DNA from: Methylobacterium sp. NEAU K
Lineage (GTDB): Bacteria; Pseudomonadota; Alphaproteobacteria; Rhizobiales; Beijerinckiaceae
Direction of reading: 5' to 3'
Assembly: GCF_030700285.1 (NCBI RefSeq)
Contig: NZ_JAUYZJ010000011.1
Location: 1 to 64,000, forward strand
DNA length: 64,000 nt
Shown: piece after piece, positions 18,226 through 29,407 of the stretch
How the letters are laid out: the number at the start of each line of letters is the position of its first letter
How positions within the stretch are numbered: the first letter of the stretch is position 1
Notes under the pieces: model-generated
What the model was told of the DNA's origin: nothing
The model's database searches: none
The model's input: the letters and a program-made list of their open reading frames with translations, nothing else
Position numbers and translations under genes: made by a program

Positions 18226-19602
18226 TCAATCCGCCCGTTCCACCGCCCAGGCCGGGGCGTCGTCCCCGAGCAGGCGCGCCGCCCGCCCCCAGCGCATCGC
18301 GACGCCGGCCACCGCGACCGGCGGCCGTAGGCGCCGCGCCGGCCCCCAGGACGTCGCCTCGACCTCCCGGGCGAGATCCTCGGGCCCCTCGGGCGCGGGC
18401 TCCTCCTCCGCAGCCGACGGCCCCGCCGCGGCCAGGAGCGCCGCCGTCCGGGCCAGGGACAGCCGCGCCGCGCCGCCGGTGCCGTCCGCCAGTCGCCGTG
18501 CGAGGAGACGGAGCACCGCCGCCGCCATGAGGTAGCCGGTGGCGTGGTCGAGGGCTTGGACCGGGAGCGGCACCGGCCTGTCGGCCCCGCGCCAGAGCTG
18601 CCCGGCCCGGGCGATCCCGCAGCTCATCTGAACCAGGCTATCGAAGCCGCGCCGGCCCGCCCAAGGGCCGGTCCAGCCATAGGCATCGAGGGACACGTCG
18701 ACGAGGCCCGGCGCCAGCGCCCGCCGGGCCTGCGCCCCATAGCCGAGCCCGTCGAGCGCGCCGGGCCGGTAGCCGTGGACGAACACGTCGGCGCCCGCGA
18801 GCAGACCCTCGAAGGTCGCCCGGTCGGCATCCCGGCGCAGGTCGAGCCGGGCGCAGGTCTTGCCCAGCGTCACCTCCGGCACGAGGGCGGGCTCGTCCCA
18901 GTCCGGCGGATCGATCCGCAGCACGTCCGCCCCGAAGCCGGCGAGGAACCGGGTCGCCACGGGGCCGGCGAGCACCCGGGTCAGGTCGAGCACCCGCAGG
19001 CCCTCCAGAGGGCGCCCTGGAAGGGGCCGCCAGCGCGAGGCCGTCCGGTCGGCGGCGGGCTCGAACGCCACCAGCGGCTCGGCCGCCACAGCGCGGCCCT
19101 GCGGATGCGCCGCCCAATCGTCGAGCCCGCGCATCTCGGCCGCGCAGCCGCCCTCCGCCAGGATCGCGGCTTCCAGCTCCGCCTTGGCCCACCCCGCCAC
19201 CGCCCGCCCCATGCCGGCCCGATCCGCCTGCGAGCCCAGCACCCGCTCGGCCGCCGCCCGGTGGTGCGGGGCGTTGGTGTGCAGCCGGATCCAGCCGTCC
19301 CGGGCCCGGTAATCCCCGGCGACCGGATCCCACGGGGCCGGCACGCGCCAGCCCTCCGGCCGGAGCGCGGTCGCGAACCAGAAGGAGGCGAGCCGCCGGT
19401 CAACCTTGACCGGTCCGTCGACGCCTGCAACCTCCGCGAGCGCCAGAGCGGCGGCCGCCACCGTGCCGGCGGCGAGGTCCGAGACCCGGAACGCCGACGG
19501 CAGGGCGCCCGCCCCGATGACGCGCAGTTGCGCGAGGGACCGGGGCGATCCTTCGAAGACACTCCAGATTTGCGCAGCGATAGCTTCGGCGAATTCCGGC
19601 AT
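18226..19602 (-). CDS. Family III CoA transferase (CaiB/BaiF type)
   Basis: Transfers CoA between carboxylic acids through an aspartyl-CoA intermediate. It is 458 residues from ATG 19602. The usual family N-terminus (LEGLRVLDLTRVLAGPVATR) appears only at about residue 199. The probable catalytic Asp is Asp321 in RRGFDSLVQ, and LDHATGYLMAA follows. Residues 1-195 form an extra domain with DGWIRLHTN, resembling the second part of family members, so the protein has a two-domain layout. It is convergent with the transglycosylase and divergent from yejF. The substrate is unknown. Confidence 0.87.
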   Translation of the reverse strand: MPEFAEAIAAQIWSVFEGSPRSLAQLRVIGAGALPSAFRVSDLAAGTVAAAALALAEVAGVDGPVKVDRRLASFWFATALRPEGWRVPAPWDPVAGDYRARDGWIRLHTNAPHHRAAAERVLGSQADRAGMGRAVAGWAKAELEAAILAEGGCAAEMRGLDDWAAHPQGRAVAAEPLVAFEPAADRTASRWRPLPGRPLEGLRVLDLTRVLAGPVATRFLAGFGADVLRIDPPDWDEPALVPEVTLGKTCARLDLRRDADRATFEGLLAGADVFVHGYRPGALDGLGYGAQARRALAPGLVDVSLDAYGWTGPWAGRRGFDSLVQMSCGIARAGQLWRGADRPVPLPVQALDHATGYLMAAAVLRLLARRLADGTGGAARLSLARTAALLAAAGPSAAEEEPAPEGPEDLAREVEATSWGPARRLRPPVAVAGVAMRWGRAARLLGDDAPAWAVERAD

Positions 19603-19691
19603 CTCGATCTCCCCGGCGGCCCAACCCGCACGATCGCCCCTCCGGCGCACGATAGACTAGGGTCCCGGCCCGGGCGCGCTATAAGGGCCCC

Positions 19692-21329
<1,638 letters not shown>

Positions 21330-21331
21330 CC

Positions 21332-22552
<1,221 letters not shown>

Positions 22553-22565
22553 GGAGGAGGAAGAC

Positions 22566-22757
22566 GTGCGAGACGACGACGACCGGCCGCGCAAGGCCGT
22601 CGCTCACGAGATCGGGCAGCCCCTCGACACGCTCTCGCTCTCCGATCTCGACGCGCGCATCGCGCTCCTGCGCGAAGAGATCGCCCGGATCGAGGCGGCG
22701 CGTGCGGCCAAGCAGGCGGCGCAGGGCGCGGCCGACGCGTTCTTCAAGCGGAGCTGA
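22566..22757 (+). CDS. DUF1192 small coiled-coil protein
   Basis: A 63-residue alphaproteobacterial protein of unknown function. Start is GTG 22566 with GGAGG about 7 nt upstream. An acidic/basic head is followed by a DUF1192-like core (LDTLSLSDLDARIALL) and an amphipathic coiled coil (EIARIEAARAAK). It lies 13 bp after deoB and 4 bp before the LRR-kinase start, inside an apparent yejF-deoB-DUF1192-kinase transcript. Confidence 0.8.
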   Translation: MRDDDDRPRKAVAHEIGQPLDTLSLSDLDARIALLREEIARIEAARAAKQAAQGAADAFFKRS

Positions 22758-22761
22758 CGGC

Positions 22762-24060
22762 TTGGACCGGACCGAAACCCTCGCCGCCCTGCGGCGCGGC
22801 GATCGCGCGGGCGCGCGCGAACTGCGCCTGCCCGACGGGCTCGCCGCCTTCCCCCGCGAGGTTTTCGACCTCGCCGACACGCTGGAGGTGCTGGACCTCG
22901 GCCGGGGCGGCCTGACAGACCTGCCGGACGATCTCGGCCGCCTGCGGCGGCTGCGGGTGCTGTTCGGCTCCGGCCATCCCTTCCCGCGCCTGCCGCCGGT
23001 CCTCGGGGATTGCCCGACCCTCAGCCAGCTCGGCTTCCGGGGCTGCGGCATCCGGGAGGTCAGGGCGGACTCGCTGCCGCGCGACCTGCGCTGGCTGACG
23101 CTGACCGACAACCGGATCGAGCACCTGCCCGCCGCCATCGGCGAGCGCCCGCTGCTGCAGAAGCTCATGCTGGCGGGCAACCGGATCGCGCAGCTGCCCG
23201 ACAGCCTCGCGGAGGCGCGGAACCTCGAACTGATCCGCCTGTCCTGCAACCGCCTCGACGCGCTTCCGCCCTGGCTCGCGCGCCTGCCGCGCCTCGCCTG
23301 GATGTCCTACGCGGGCAATCCCGCCGAGCCGGCGCCGGAGCCTGCCGGGGCGACCCGCGTACCGTGGACGGACCTGGAGGTCGGCGACCTGCTCGGGGAG
23401 GGGGCCTCGGGCCGGGTCCATCAGGCCCTGTGGCGCGGGCCCGGCGGCGGCCGGGCCGTGGCGCTCAAGCTGTTCAAGGGCGCGATGACCAGCGACGGCC
23501 TGCCCGAGCGGGAGATGGAGGCCTGCCTCGCCGCCGGCACGCATCGGGCGCTCACCGGCGCGCTGGGCCGGCTCGACGGCCACCCCGAGGGCGCGCAGGG
23601 GCTGCTGCTCCGGCTGCTGCCGTCGCATTGGCGCGTGCTCGCCGGCCCGCCGAGCCCGGCGAGCTGCAGCCGCGACGTCTACGACCCGGCCCTACGGCTC
23701 GACCCGGGTCAGGGCCTGCGGATCGCGCGCTCGGTGGCGGAGGCCGTGGCTCACCTGCACGGGCGCGGTCTGCTCCACGGGGACGTCTACGCCCACAACA
23801 CGCTATGGGATGCGGGCACCGGCGCAGCCGTGCTGAGCGATTTCGGCGCCGCTTCGGCGCTCCCGGCCGGATCGGCCGGCGCGGCGCTGGCGCGGATCGA
23901 GGTGCGGGCCGTCGGCATCCTGCTCAGCGAGCTGCTCGACCGCTGCGAGGGGGCGCCGGACGGTTTGCGGGCGCTGGCGGACGCCTGCACACAGGCGGAC
24001 CCCGCAGGGCGGCCGAGCCTGAGCGAGGTGGTCGCTGAGCTTGGGCGGCGACCGGACTGA
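22762..24060 (+). CDS. Leucine-rich-repeat protein with C-terminal protein kinase domain
   Basis: A 432-residue protein joining LRR recognition to a Ser/Thr-type kinase. The start is TTG 22762, with GGAG about 8 nt upstream and 4 bp after the DUF1192 stop. Residues 20-185 hold about six LRRs of the LxxLxxNRIxxLP type. The kinase follows a PWTDLEVGD linker. It has a glycine-rich loop GEGASGRVHQA, Lys in VALKLFK, the catalytic loop HGDVYAHN (Asp and Asn kept, Arg of HRD replaced by Gly) and DFGAAS. The non-RD loop means activation-loop regulation is unlikely. No membrane segment is seen. Similar proteins occur across proteobacteria; targets are unknown. Confidence 0.87.
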   Translation: MDRTETLAALRRGDRAGARELRLPDGLAAFPREVFDLADTLEVLDLGRGGLTDLPDDLGRLRRLRVLFGSGHPFPRLPPVLGDCPTLSQLGFRGCGIREVRADSLPRDLRWLTLTDNRIEHLPAAIGERPLLQKLMLAGNRIAQLPDSLAEARNLELIRLSCNRLDALPPWLARLPRLAWMSYAGNPAEPAPEPAGATRVPWTDLEVGDLLGEGASGRVHQALWRGPGGGRAVALKLFKGAMTSDGLPEREMEACLAAGTHRALTGALGRLDGHPEGAQGLLLRLLPSHWRVLAGPPSPASCSRDVYDPALRLDPGQGLRIARSVAEAVAHLHGRGLLHGDVYAHNTLWDAGTGAAVLSDFGAASALPAGSAGAALARIEVRAVGILLSELLDRCEGAPDGLRALADACTQADPAGRPSLSEVVAELGRRPD

Positions 24061-24231
24061 GCCGACCGGGTGGACCTGGATCCGGCCGACACGTCAGAAA
24101 AATGCTGCCCTTGAGGCTCAAGTCTCATGCGCTCGAACCACGCAACATATTTGCGTGACCGGCAACCGTGTGAGAAGTGCCGCCTTCATCCGGAAAGGCG
24201 CCCCGACAGCCGGGCCGACCGGTTTCAGCCC

Positions 24232-25083
24232 CTAGCGTGCCATCGGCCCCGGATCGATCGCCGGCAGCTCGTTCGCCGGCAGGGCCGCCCCGGCCTGGGC
24301 CTGCGCGCCCGCGGTGCCGCGGGCGCGGTTGGCGAGCGTCACGGTCAGGCGCTCGGCGGTCTCGGGCTGCATCGCCGAGAGCACCTCGGCCATCTTGCGC
24401 GGGTTCATGGCCAGCACGATGGGTACGAGCACGTCCTGCCCGAGCCGGTCGAAGACCCGGGCGGCGTCCTTGGGCTTCATGGTCTCGTACATCGTGACGA
24501 TGTTCTTGAGCCCCTGCTTTTCGGCCTCCTCGCGGGCCTTGGCGGCGGAATCGACCTTGTCCTCCGCCTGCTTGAGGTCGCCCAGCCCGGTCTCGAGCTT
24601 GCGCTCGGCCTCGTTGAGCATCTTCTCGCGCAGTTCCAGTTCGTCGCTCTTCTGGCGCAGCGCGTCACGCCGGGCGCCGAGCTTCTCCAGGAGCGCGCGC
24701 TCGGTGGGCGAGCCCGGCTGCGCCTTGGCAGCCTCCGGCCGCGGCATCTCGGGCGACTTATCGGGCGCAGGCGGCGGCTCCTCCTTGGCGCCGACCGAGC
24801 CCGTGGTGACGGGATCGGGGGGCTCGTAGCCGGTGCGGGCCCGGGCCACCGCCCGGCCGTATTCGGGCAGCGTTCCCGTGCCCGGCAGGCCCACCTGCGC
24901 CAGGGTGAGCAGCTTGAGCAGGAGCAGGCCGCCCGCGGCGATCGCCACGGCATCGATCAGGCGCAGCCGCATCGGCCGCACCGGCTTCAGGCGCGAGCGG
25001 CGCAGGGCCGTGCCGGCGCGGCGCGGCGCCTTCGGGGTGGGCTGCGGCGCCGGCGGGAGCTTAGGGGCCGGGACGCCGGTCAC
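24232..25083 (-). CDS. motE: Flagellar motor protein MotE (MgtE-N-like)
   Basis: Alphaproteobacterial motor-associated protein; in rhizobia MotE is a periplasmic chaperone that stabilises MotC. It is 283 residues. GTG 25083 overlaps the stop of the DUF6468 gene by 4 bp. The architecture is a basic Pro-rich N-terminus, one membrane helix at about 43-62 (LIDAVAIAAGGLLLLKLL) and a Pro-rich spacer. A long coiled coil runs over about 128-185. The C-terminal MgtE-N-like domain includes MYETMKPKDAARVFDRL and NPRKMAEVLSAM. Being last in a fliL/fliM/DUF6468/motE run supports a motor role. Confidence 0.88.
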   Translation of the reverse strand: MTGVPAPKLPPAPQPTPKAPRRAGTALRRSRLKPVRPMRLRLIDAVAIAAGGLLLLKLLTLAQVGLPGTGTLPEYGRAVARARTGYEPPDPVTTGSVGAKEEPPPAPDKSPEMPRPEAAKAQPGSPTERALLEKLGARRDALRQKSDELELREKMLNEAERKLETGLGDLKQAEDKVDSAAKAREEAEKQGLKNIVTMYETMKPKDAARVFDRLGQDVLVPIVLAMNPRKMAEVLSAMQPETAERLTVTLANRARGTAGAQAQAGAALPANELPAIDPGPMAR

Positions 25084-25583
25084 GCGGCCCGGGCCCGGAC
25101 GCGGGCGAGGGCGCGCTCGCTCATGGCCAGGGCCGCGGCCGCGGCGGCGCCGAGGCGCTCGCCGTTCGGGCTGACGGGCTCGGCCCGCGGCGCGACGGGC
25201 GCCTCGGGCTCGGGCACCGGCCGCGGGGCCGGCGGCTCCGCCCGGACCGGCGTGGCGCGCATCTGCGCCACGATCGCGCCGATGCGCGCCACAACGGTCT
25301 CCCCGGCCGCGACCTGGGCGGCCAGCTCGGCGGAGCGAGCGCTGGCGGCCTCGATGCGCGTGGTGAGGGTGCGGTCGCCGTCGTCGATCGCCGCGCGCAG
25401 GCCCGCGATGGCGCGCTCGGCCGTGCCGGTGGCCACCATCAGGTCGCCGATGGTCTGGCGCAGGGCCGCCTCGTCGCCCTTGAGCTGGCTGATCCGCCGC
25501 GACAGGCGCAGGGAGCTGACGATCGTGACCGCCAGGAGGACCGCGACCAGGATGTCGGCGGCGAGCGTGACGAAGAGACTCAT
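25080..25583 (-). CDS. DUF6468 flagellar-cluster protein
   Basis: A 167-residue single-pass protein from ATG 25583. A membrane helix covers residues 5-26 (TLAADILVAVLLAVTIV), then comes a basic turn SLRLSRRISQL. A coiled-coil region follows to about 110, then a Pro/Glu-rich linker. It sits between fliM and motE, an arrangement known in Rhizobiales. This points to a flagellar assembly or positioning function, though its biochemical role is not established. It overlaps motE by 4 bp. Confidence 0.8.
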   Translation of the reverse strand: MSLFVTLAADILVAVLLAVTIVSSLRLSRRISQLKGDEAALRQTIGDLMVATGTAERAIAGLRAAIDDGDRTLTTRIEAASARSAELAAQVAAGETVVARIGAIVAQMRATPVRAEPPAPRPVPEPEAPVAPRAEPVSPNGERLGAAAAAALAMSERALARVRARAA

Positions 25584-25657
25584 GATCCGGCCCTCATCAA
25601 GCTGTCGTTCGTTCGGATCGCATGATGAGTCCGGAGCACCGGTTTCCGCGTCATGCC

Positions 25658-26872
25658 CTAGCTGTCCGAACGGTTGTTCATCGAGGCCTCGTAGGCCTGG
25701 AACGTCGTGCGCGAGCGGCGCAAAGGCCGCGTGACCTGCACGGCGATGTTGCCGTCGACCTGGCCGATCCGCCCCTGGGTCAAGGCCCAGTCGCCGCAGC
25801 GCACGGCGATCAGGTCGGACGGCTTGGCGTCGAACATCAGGGTGTCGCCGACCTTGAGGCGCATCACCTGCTTGAGCGGCAGCATCATCTCGTGCAGCAC
25901 GGCCTCCATGGCCACGTCGGCCTGCCAGATCTCGGTGGCGAGGTGGCCCTCCCAGACATGGTCGCGGCCGAGCTTCTCGCCCATGAAGCTCTGGGTCAGC
26001 AGCTCCCGGATCGGCTCGATGGTCGCGTAGGGGAACAGGATCTGCAGCATGCCGCCGCGCCCGTCGACATCCAGGCGCAGGCTGATCAGGATCGCGGCGT
26101 TGCCGGGCCGCGTGATGGTGGCGAAGCGCGGGTTGGTCTCGATCCGGTCGATGCCGAAGCTCACGGGCGAGAGCGGCTGGAACGACATCTCCAGGTCGCC
26201 GAGCACGATCTCCACGAGGCGGCGTACCAGCGTCATCTCGATCGCCGTGAACGGCCGGCCGTCGAGACGGCTGGAGGAACCGCCGCGCTTGCCGCCGAGC
26301 AGCAGGTCGAAGGTCGCGTAGGCTAGATTCGAATCGACCGTGACGAGGCCCGAATTCTCCCATTGCTCGGCGCGGAACACGCCCAGCAGGGTCGGCAGCG
26401 GGATCGCGTTGAGGTAGTCGCCGAAGCGCACCGACGTGATGTTGTCCAGCGTCACCTCGACGTTGTCCTGGAACAGGTTGCGCAGGGAGGTCGACAGCAA
26501 CCGGATCATCCGGTCGAAGACGATCTCCAGCATCGGCAGGCGTTCGTACTGGACGACGCCCGAATCGACGATGGCCTGAACGCCCCCGGCCCCCGAGGCC
26601 GAGAGCTCGCGCATGGAGAAGCCGAGGACGCCGTCGATCTCGTCCTGGTTCAGCACCCGGTCGTTGCCGGCGAGTTCGGGGAGGTTGTCGCTCTCCCCGT
26701 CCTCGATCATCGTCGCCCATTCGGCGGCGACGTCTCCGGCGTTGCGCGTGGTGCCCTGCTCGGCGAGCGCCGCGCCCCATTCCTCGGCGAGCGACGTGTC
26801 CCCGCCCTCGGCACCCTGCTCCAGGAGGGCCGCCGACCAGTCGTCCTCGGGAAGTTCGTCCTCGGGTTCCAT
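25658..26872 (-). CDS. fliM: Flagellar motor switch protein FliM with repeated N-terminal extension
   Basis: C-ring subunit that binds CheY-P and transmits the rotation switch. It is 404 residues, against about 330 in E. coli. The canonical CheY-binding helix (LNQDEIDGVLGF) begins at about residue 74 instead of the extreme N-terminus. Before it are three 20-residue units with Trp at exactly 12, 32 and 52: DWSAALLEQG, EWGAALAEQG and EWATMIEDGE. They resemble the WxxALxEQ head of FliN. The middle domain contains YERLPMLEIVFDRM and the SpoA-like C-terminus is complete. It is flanked by DUF6468 and fliL. Confidence 0.94.
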   Translation of the reverse strand: MEPEDELPEDDWSAALLEQGAEGGDTSLAEEWGAALAEQGTTRNAGDVAAEWATMIEDGESDNLPELAGNDRVLNQDEIDGVLGFSMRELSASGAGGVQAIVDSGVVQYERLPMLEIVFDRMIRLLSTSLRNLFQDNVEVTLDNITSVRFGDYLNAIPLPTLLGVFRAEQWENSGLVTVDSNLAYATFDLLLGGKRGGSSSRLDGRPFTAIEMTLVRRLVEIVLGDLEMSFQPLSPVSFGIDRIETNPRFATITRPGNAAILISLRLDVDGRGGMLQILFPYATIEPIRELLTQSFMGEKLGRDHVWEGHLATEIWQADVAMEAVLHEMMLPLKQVMRLKVGDTLMFDAKPSDLIAVRCGDWALTQGRIGQVDGNIAVQVTRPLRRSRTTFQAYEASMNNRSDS

Positions 26873-27008
26873 CAGGAGCGCTCGTTCAATGCCGGGTTCG
26901 GAGCGACGCTGGAGCCGTGACCGGCTTCCAGCCGTTGGTGCGACGCGCGCTCTTTCGCCGAACCGGCATCACCGTCGGCGGTGAGCGCACTGCGGGCCTT
27001 CGGCCGGT

Positions 27009-27569
27009 TCACTGGACGATCACGTCCTTGAACAGCACCGCCTCCACCTTGGCTGGGTAGACGGCGACGTTGACGCGGCGCAGCAGCTCCTCGCGCAGCC
27101 GGTAGAGGCCGACCGAGCCGGCGAGGTCGCTCGGACGCAGCTCGCGCATGTAGACCTGGAGCGCATCCTCGACCCGCGGCATCACGGGCTTCACCTCTTC
27201 CTCCGCCTTGGCGTCCTTGAGTTCCAGGGTGATGCGCAGCTTGGCGTACTTGGCCTTGTCCTGCGGCATGTCGGGGCTGAGGTTCAGAAGCATCTCGCGC
27301 AGGTCGACGAACACCACCGGCTTCTTGCCGTCCGGGCCGACAGCGTCGTCGCCGTGGCCGCCCCCGTGGCCGCCGCCATGCCCCCCGCTCTGCGCAGCCT
27401 CCTTGCCGTCGCCGTGCCCGCCGCCGTGGCCCATCATCAGGAACGCGCCCGCGCCGCCGACCACCAGGACCGCGGCGGCCACGATGATCATGAGCTTCTT
27501 CTTGCCCTTCGGAGCCGCGTCCGCGCCGGCCTCGCCGTCCTCGGCGGCCTTTTTGGGCTTCTTGGCCAT
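27009..27569 (-). CDS. fliL: Flagellar basal-body-associated protein FliL
   Basis: Inner-membrane protein that surrounds the stator and basal body and supports torque. It is 186 residues. A Lys-rich cytoplasmic head is followed by a membrane helix at about 26-46 (MIIVAAAVLVVGGAGAFLMM) and an unusual linker of Gly and five His (GHGGGHGD, later GGHGGGHGGGHGD). The FliL domain begins near VVFVDLREMLLNL. The linker replaces the usual Ser/Pro-rich spacer and could bind divalent metal. It is the first gene of the leftward fliL-fliM-DUF6468-motE run. Confidence 0.92.
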   Translation of the reverse strand: MAKKPKKAAEDGEAGADAAPKGKKKLMIIVAAAVLVVGGAGAFLMMGHGGGHGDGKEAAQSGGHGGGHGGGHGDDAVGPDGKKPVVFVDLREMLLNLSPDMPQDKAKYAKLRITLELKDAKAEEEVKPVMPRVEDALQVYMRELRPSDLAGSVGLYRLREELLRRVNVAVYPAKVEAVLFKDVIVQ

Positions 27570-27826
27570 GGGAAATAATGCTCTCTCGCGGACGTCCGCG
27601 CGCCGGTTACCCTCGGATATCGAAGCATCACGGTTAACGCGCCGTTAAGCGGGCAATTCCTGCCGAGTCAGGTTTGCCGCGGCGCAGCCCCGGCCTCGCG
27701 ACGGAGTCTCCGACCCCTCAACCAAATCCCTAAAATCAAACGGGAAATCGGCGCCGCAGCCGTTGGCACAGCGGATGCTGAATGGATCGTCGCCGCCACC
27801 GCGGCGCGCCAGTTCCAGAGTCCACG
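27570..27826. promoter_or_regulatory. Divergent control region between fliL and flgF
   Basis: It separates two oppositely oriented flagellar runs, so it must carry promoters for both. A locally AT-richer patch lies around 27620-27760. I could not identify a sigma-28, sigma-54 or CtrA box with confidence. Confidence 0.45.
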
Positions 27827-28567
27827 ATGCAGAATGCCCTCTTCGTCGGCGTATCGAGCCAGATGGCACTCCAGCGCGAGCTGGACGTGATCTCCAACAA
27901 CATGGCCAACGTCTCGACCACGGGCTTCAAGGCCCGGAACACCCGCTTCCAGGAATACCTGATGCCGGTGGCGAGCGCGGATAGCTTCGCCCGGCCCGAC
28001 CGGCGCCTCTCCTACGTGATCGACCAGGGCACGAGCCTCGACCTGGGACAGGGGCCGATCGAGCAGACCGGCAACCCGCTCAACGTCGCCATCAAGGGCT
28101 CGGCGTTCATCGCGGTCCAGTCGCCGCAGGGCGAGCGCTACACCCGCAACGGCGCCTTCGAGATCGACCAGACGGGCGCGCTGGTCACGAGCGACGGCTA
28201 CAAGGTCGCCGGCGACGGCGGGCCGATCACCATCAACCCGCAGGAGACCGGGCTGACGATCGGATCGGACGGCACCGTGTCGACCAACCTCGGCATCCGC
28301 GGCAAGATCAAGCTCGTCACCTTCGCCAATCCGCAGCGGCTCACCAACGAGGGCGGCAACCTCTACGCCTCGCCGGATCCCGCGCGACCGGCCGGGATCG
28401 ACGGCCGGCTGGAATCGGGTGCGCTGGAGCGCTCGAACGTCCGGCCGGTGATCGAGATGACCCGGCTGATGGACGTGAACCGCTCCTACGCCATGGTGTC
28501 GAGCATGATCACCCGCCTCGACGACCTGCGGGGCACGGCGATCCGCCGCCTCGCCGACGTCGCGTAA
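27827..28567 (+). CDS. flgF: Flagellar basal-body rod protein FlgF
   Basis: Proximal rod subunit. It is 246 residues from ATG 27827. The upstream in-frame ATG 27782 adds an Arg-rich piece foreign to the family. Rod/hook signatures are the N-terminal ELDVISNNMANVSTTGFKA and the central AIKGSAFIAVQSPQG with YTRNGAFEID. The C-terminal coiled region is IEMTRLMDVNRSYAMVSSMI. No signal peptide is present, as expected for type III export. It precedes flgG by 14 bp. Confidence 0.93.
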   Translation: MQNALFVGVSSQMALQRELDVISNNMANVSTTGFKARNTRFQEYLMPVASADSFARPDRRLSYVIDQGTSLDLGQGPIEQTGNPLNVAIKGSAFIAVQSPQGERYTRNGAFEIDQTGALVTSDGYKVAGDGGPITINPQETGLTIGSDGTVSTNLGIRGKIKLVTFANPQRLTNEGGNLYASPDPARPAGIDGRLESGALERSNVRPVIEMTRLMDVNRSYAMVSSMITRLDDLRGTAIRRLADVA

Positions 28568-28581
28568 GGGGGGCCCTTTCG

Positions 28582-29373
28582 ATGCGCGCCCTCTATTCTG
28601 CCGCCACCGGGATGGCGGCCCAGGAACTGAACGTCCAGGTCATCTCGAACAACATCGCGAACCTGCGCACCACCGGCTACAAGCGCCAGCAGGTGCACTT
28701 TCAGGATCTGCTCTACCAGAACCTGCGCCGGGCCGGCTCCTCGACCTCCGAGCAGAACACCCAGCTCCCCGCCGGCCTGGCCCTGGGCTCGGGCGTGAAG
28801 ACCACCTCCACGGCCCGGGTCATGTCGCAGGGCACCCTGAGCTCCACCGAGAAGGATTACGACGTCGCGATCCGCGGCGAGGGCTTCTTCCGCGTGACGA
28901 TGCCGGACGGCCGCACCGCCTATTCCCGGGACGGCTCCTTCGACCTCTCGGCCACCGGACAGCTCGTCACCCGCGACGGATACCTCCTCGATCCGGCGAT
29001 CACCGTGCCGCAGACGGCGACCTCGGTGACGATCAGCGCCACGGGCGCCGTCCAGGCGACGCTGCCCGGGCAGACGGCACCGCAGGCGCTCGGCCAGTTC
29101 CAGCTCTCGCGCTTCGTCAACAAGGTCGGCCTCGAGTCGATCGGCGACAACCTGTTCGTCGAGACCGCGGCCTCGGGGCCGGCGATCAGCGGCCTGCCGG
29201 GGGCGGAAGGCTTCGGCAACCTCCAGCAGAGCTACCTGGAAGAGGCGAACGTCAACGCCGTCACGGAGATCTCGTCGCTGATCGCCGCGCAGCGCGCCTA
29301 CGAGATGAACTCGAAGGTCGTCACCGCCGCCGACCAGATGCTCTCCACCACCTCGCAGATGTTCCGCAGCTGA
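28582..29373 (+). CDS. flgG: Flagellar basal-body distal rod protein FlgG
   Basis: Distal rod subunit of 263 residues, the normal length. Motifs are the N-terminal ALYSAATGMAAQELNVQVIS, then NNIANLRTTGYKRQ and FQDLLYQNLR. The middle has GEGFFRVTMPDG with YSRDGSFD. The C-terminal helix is LIAAQRAYEMNSKV. It is co-directional with flgF (14 bp upstream) and flgA (34 bp downstream), consistent with one rod/ring operon. Confidence 0.95.
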   Translation: MRALYSAATGMAAQELNVQVISNNIANLRTTGYKRQQVHFQDLLYQNLRRAGSSTSEQNTQLPAGLALGSGVKTTSTARVMSQGTLSSTEKDYDVAIRGEGFFRVTMPDGRTAYSRDGSFDLSATGQLVTRDGYLLDPAITVPQTATSVTISATGAVQATLPGQTAPQALGQFQLSRFVNKVGLESIGDNLFVETAASGPAISGLPGAEGFGNLQQSYLEEANVNAVTEISSLIAAQRAYEMNSKVVTAADQMLSTTSQMFRS

Positions 29374-29407
29374 CCGCGCGTCGCGCCCTCGCTTCAGGTC
29401 TCCGCCC

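Noticed and set aside
24127..25734. 535-codon rightward open frame across motE and DUF6468
   Set aside because: Shadow of two overlapping flagellar genes on the other strand.
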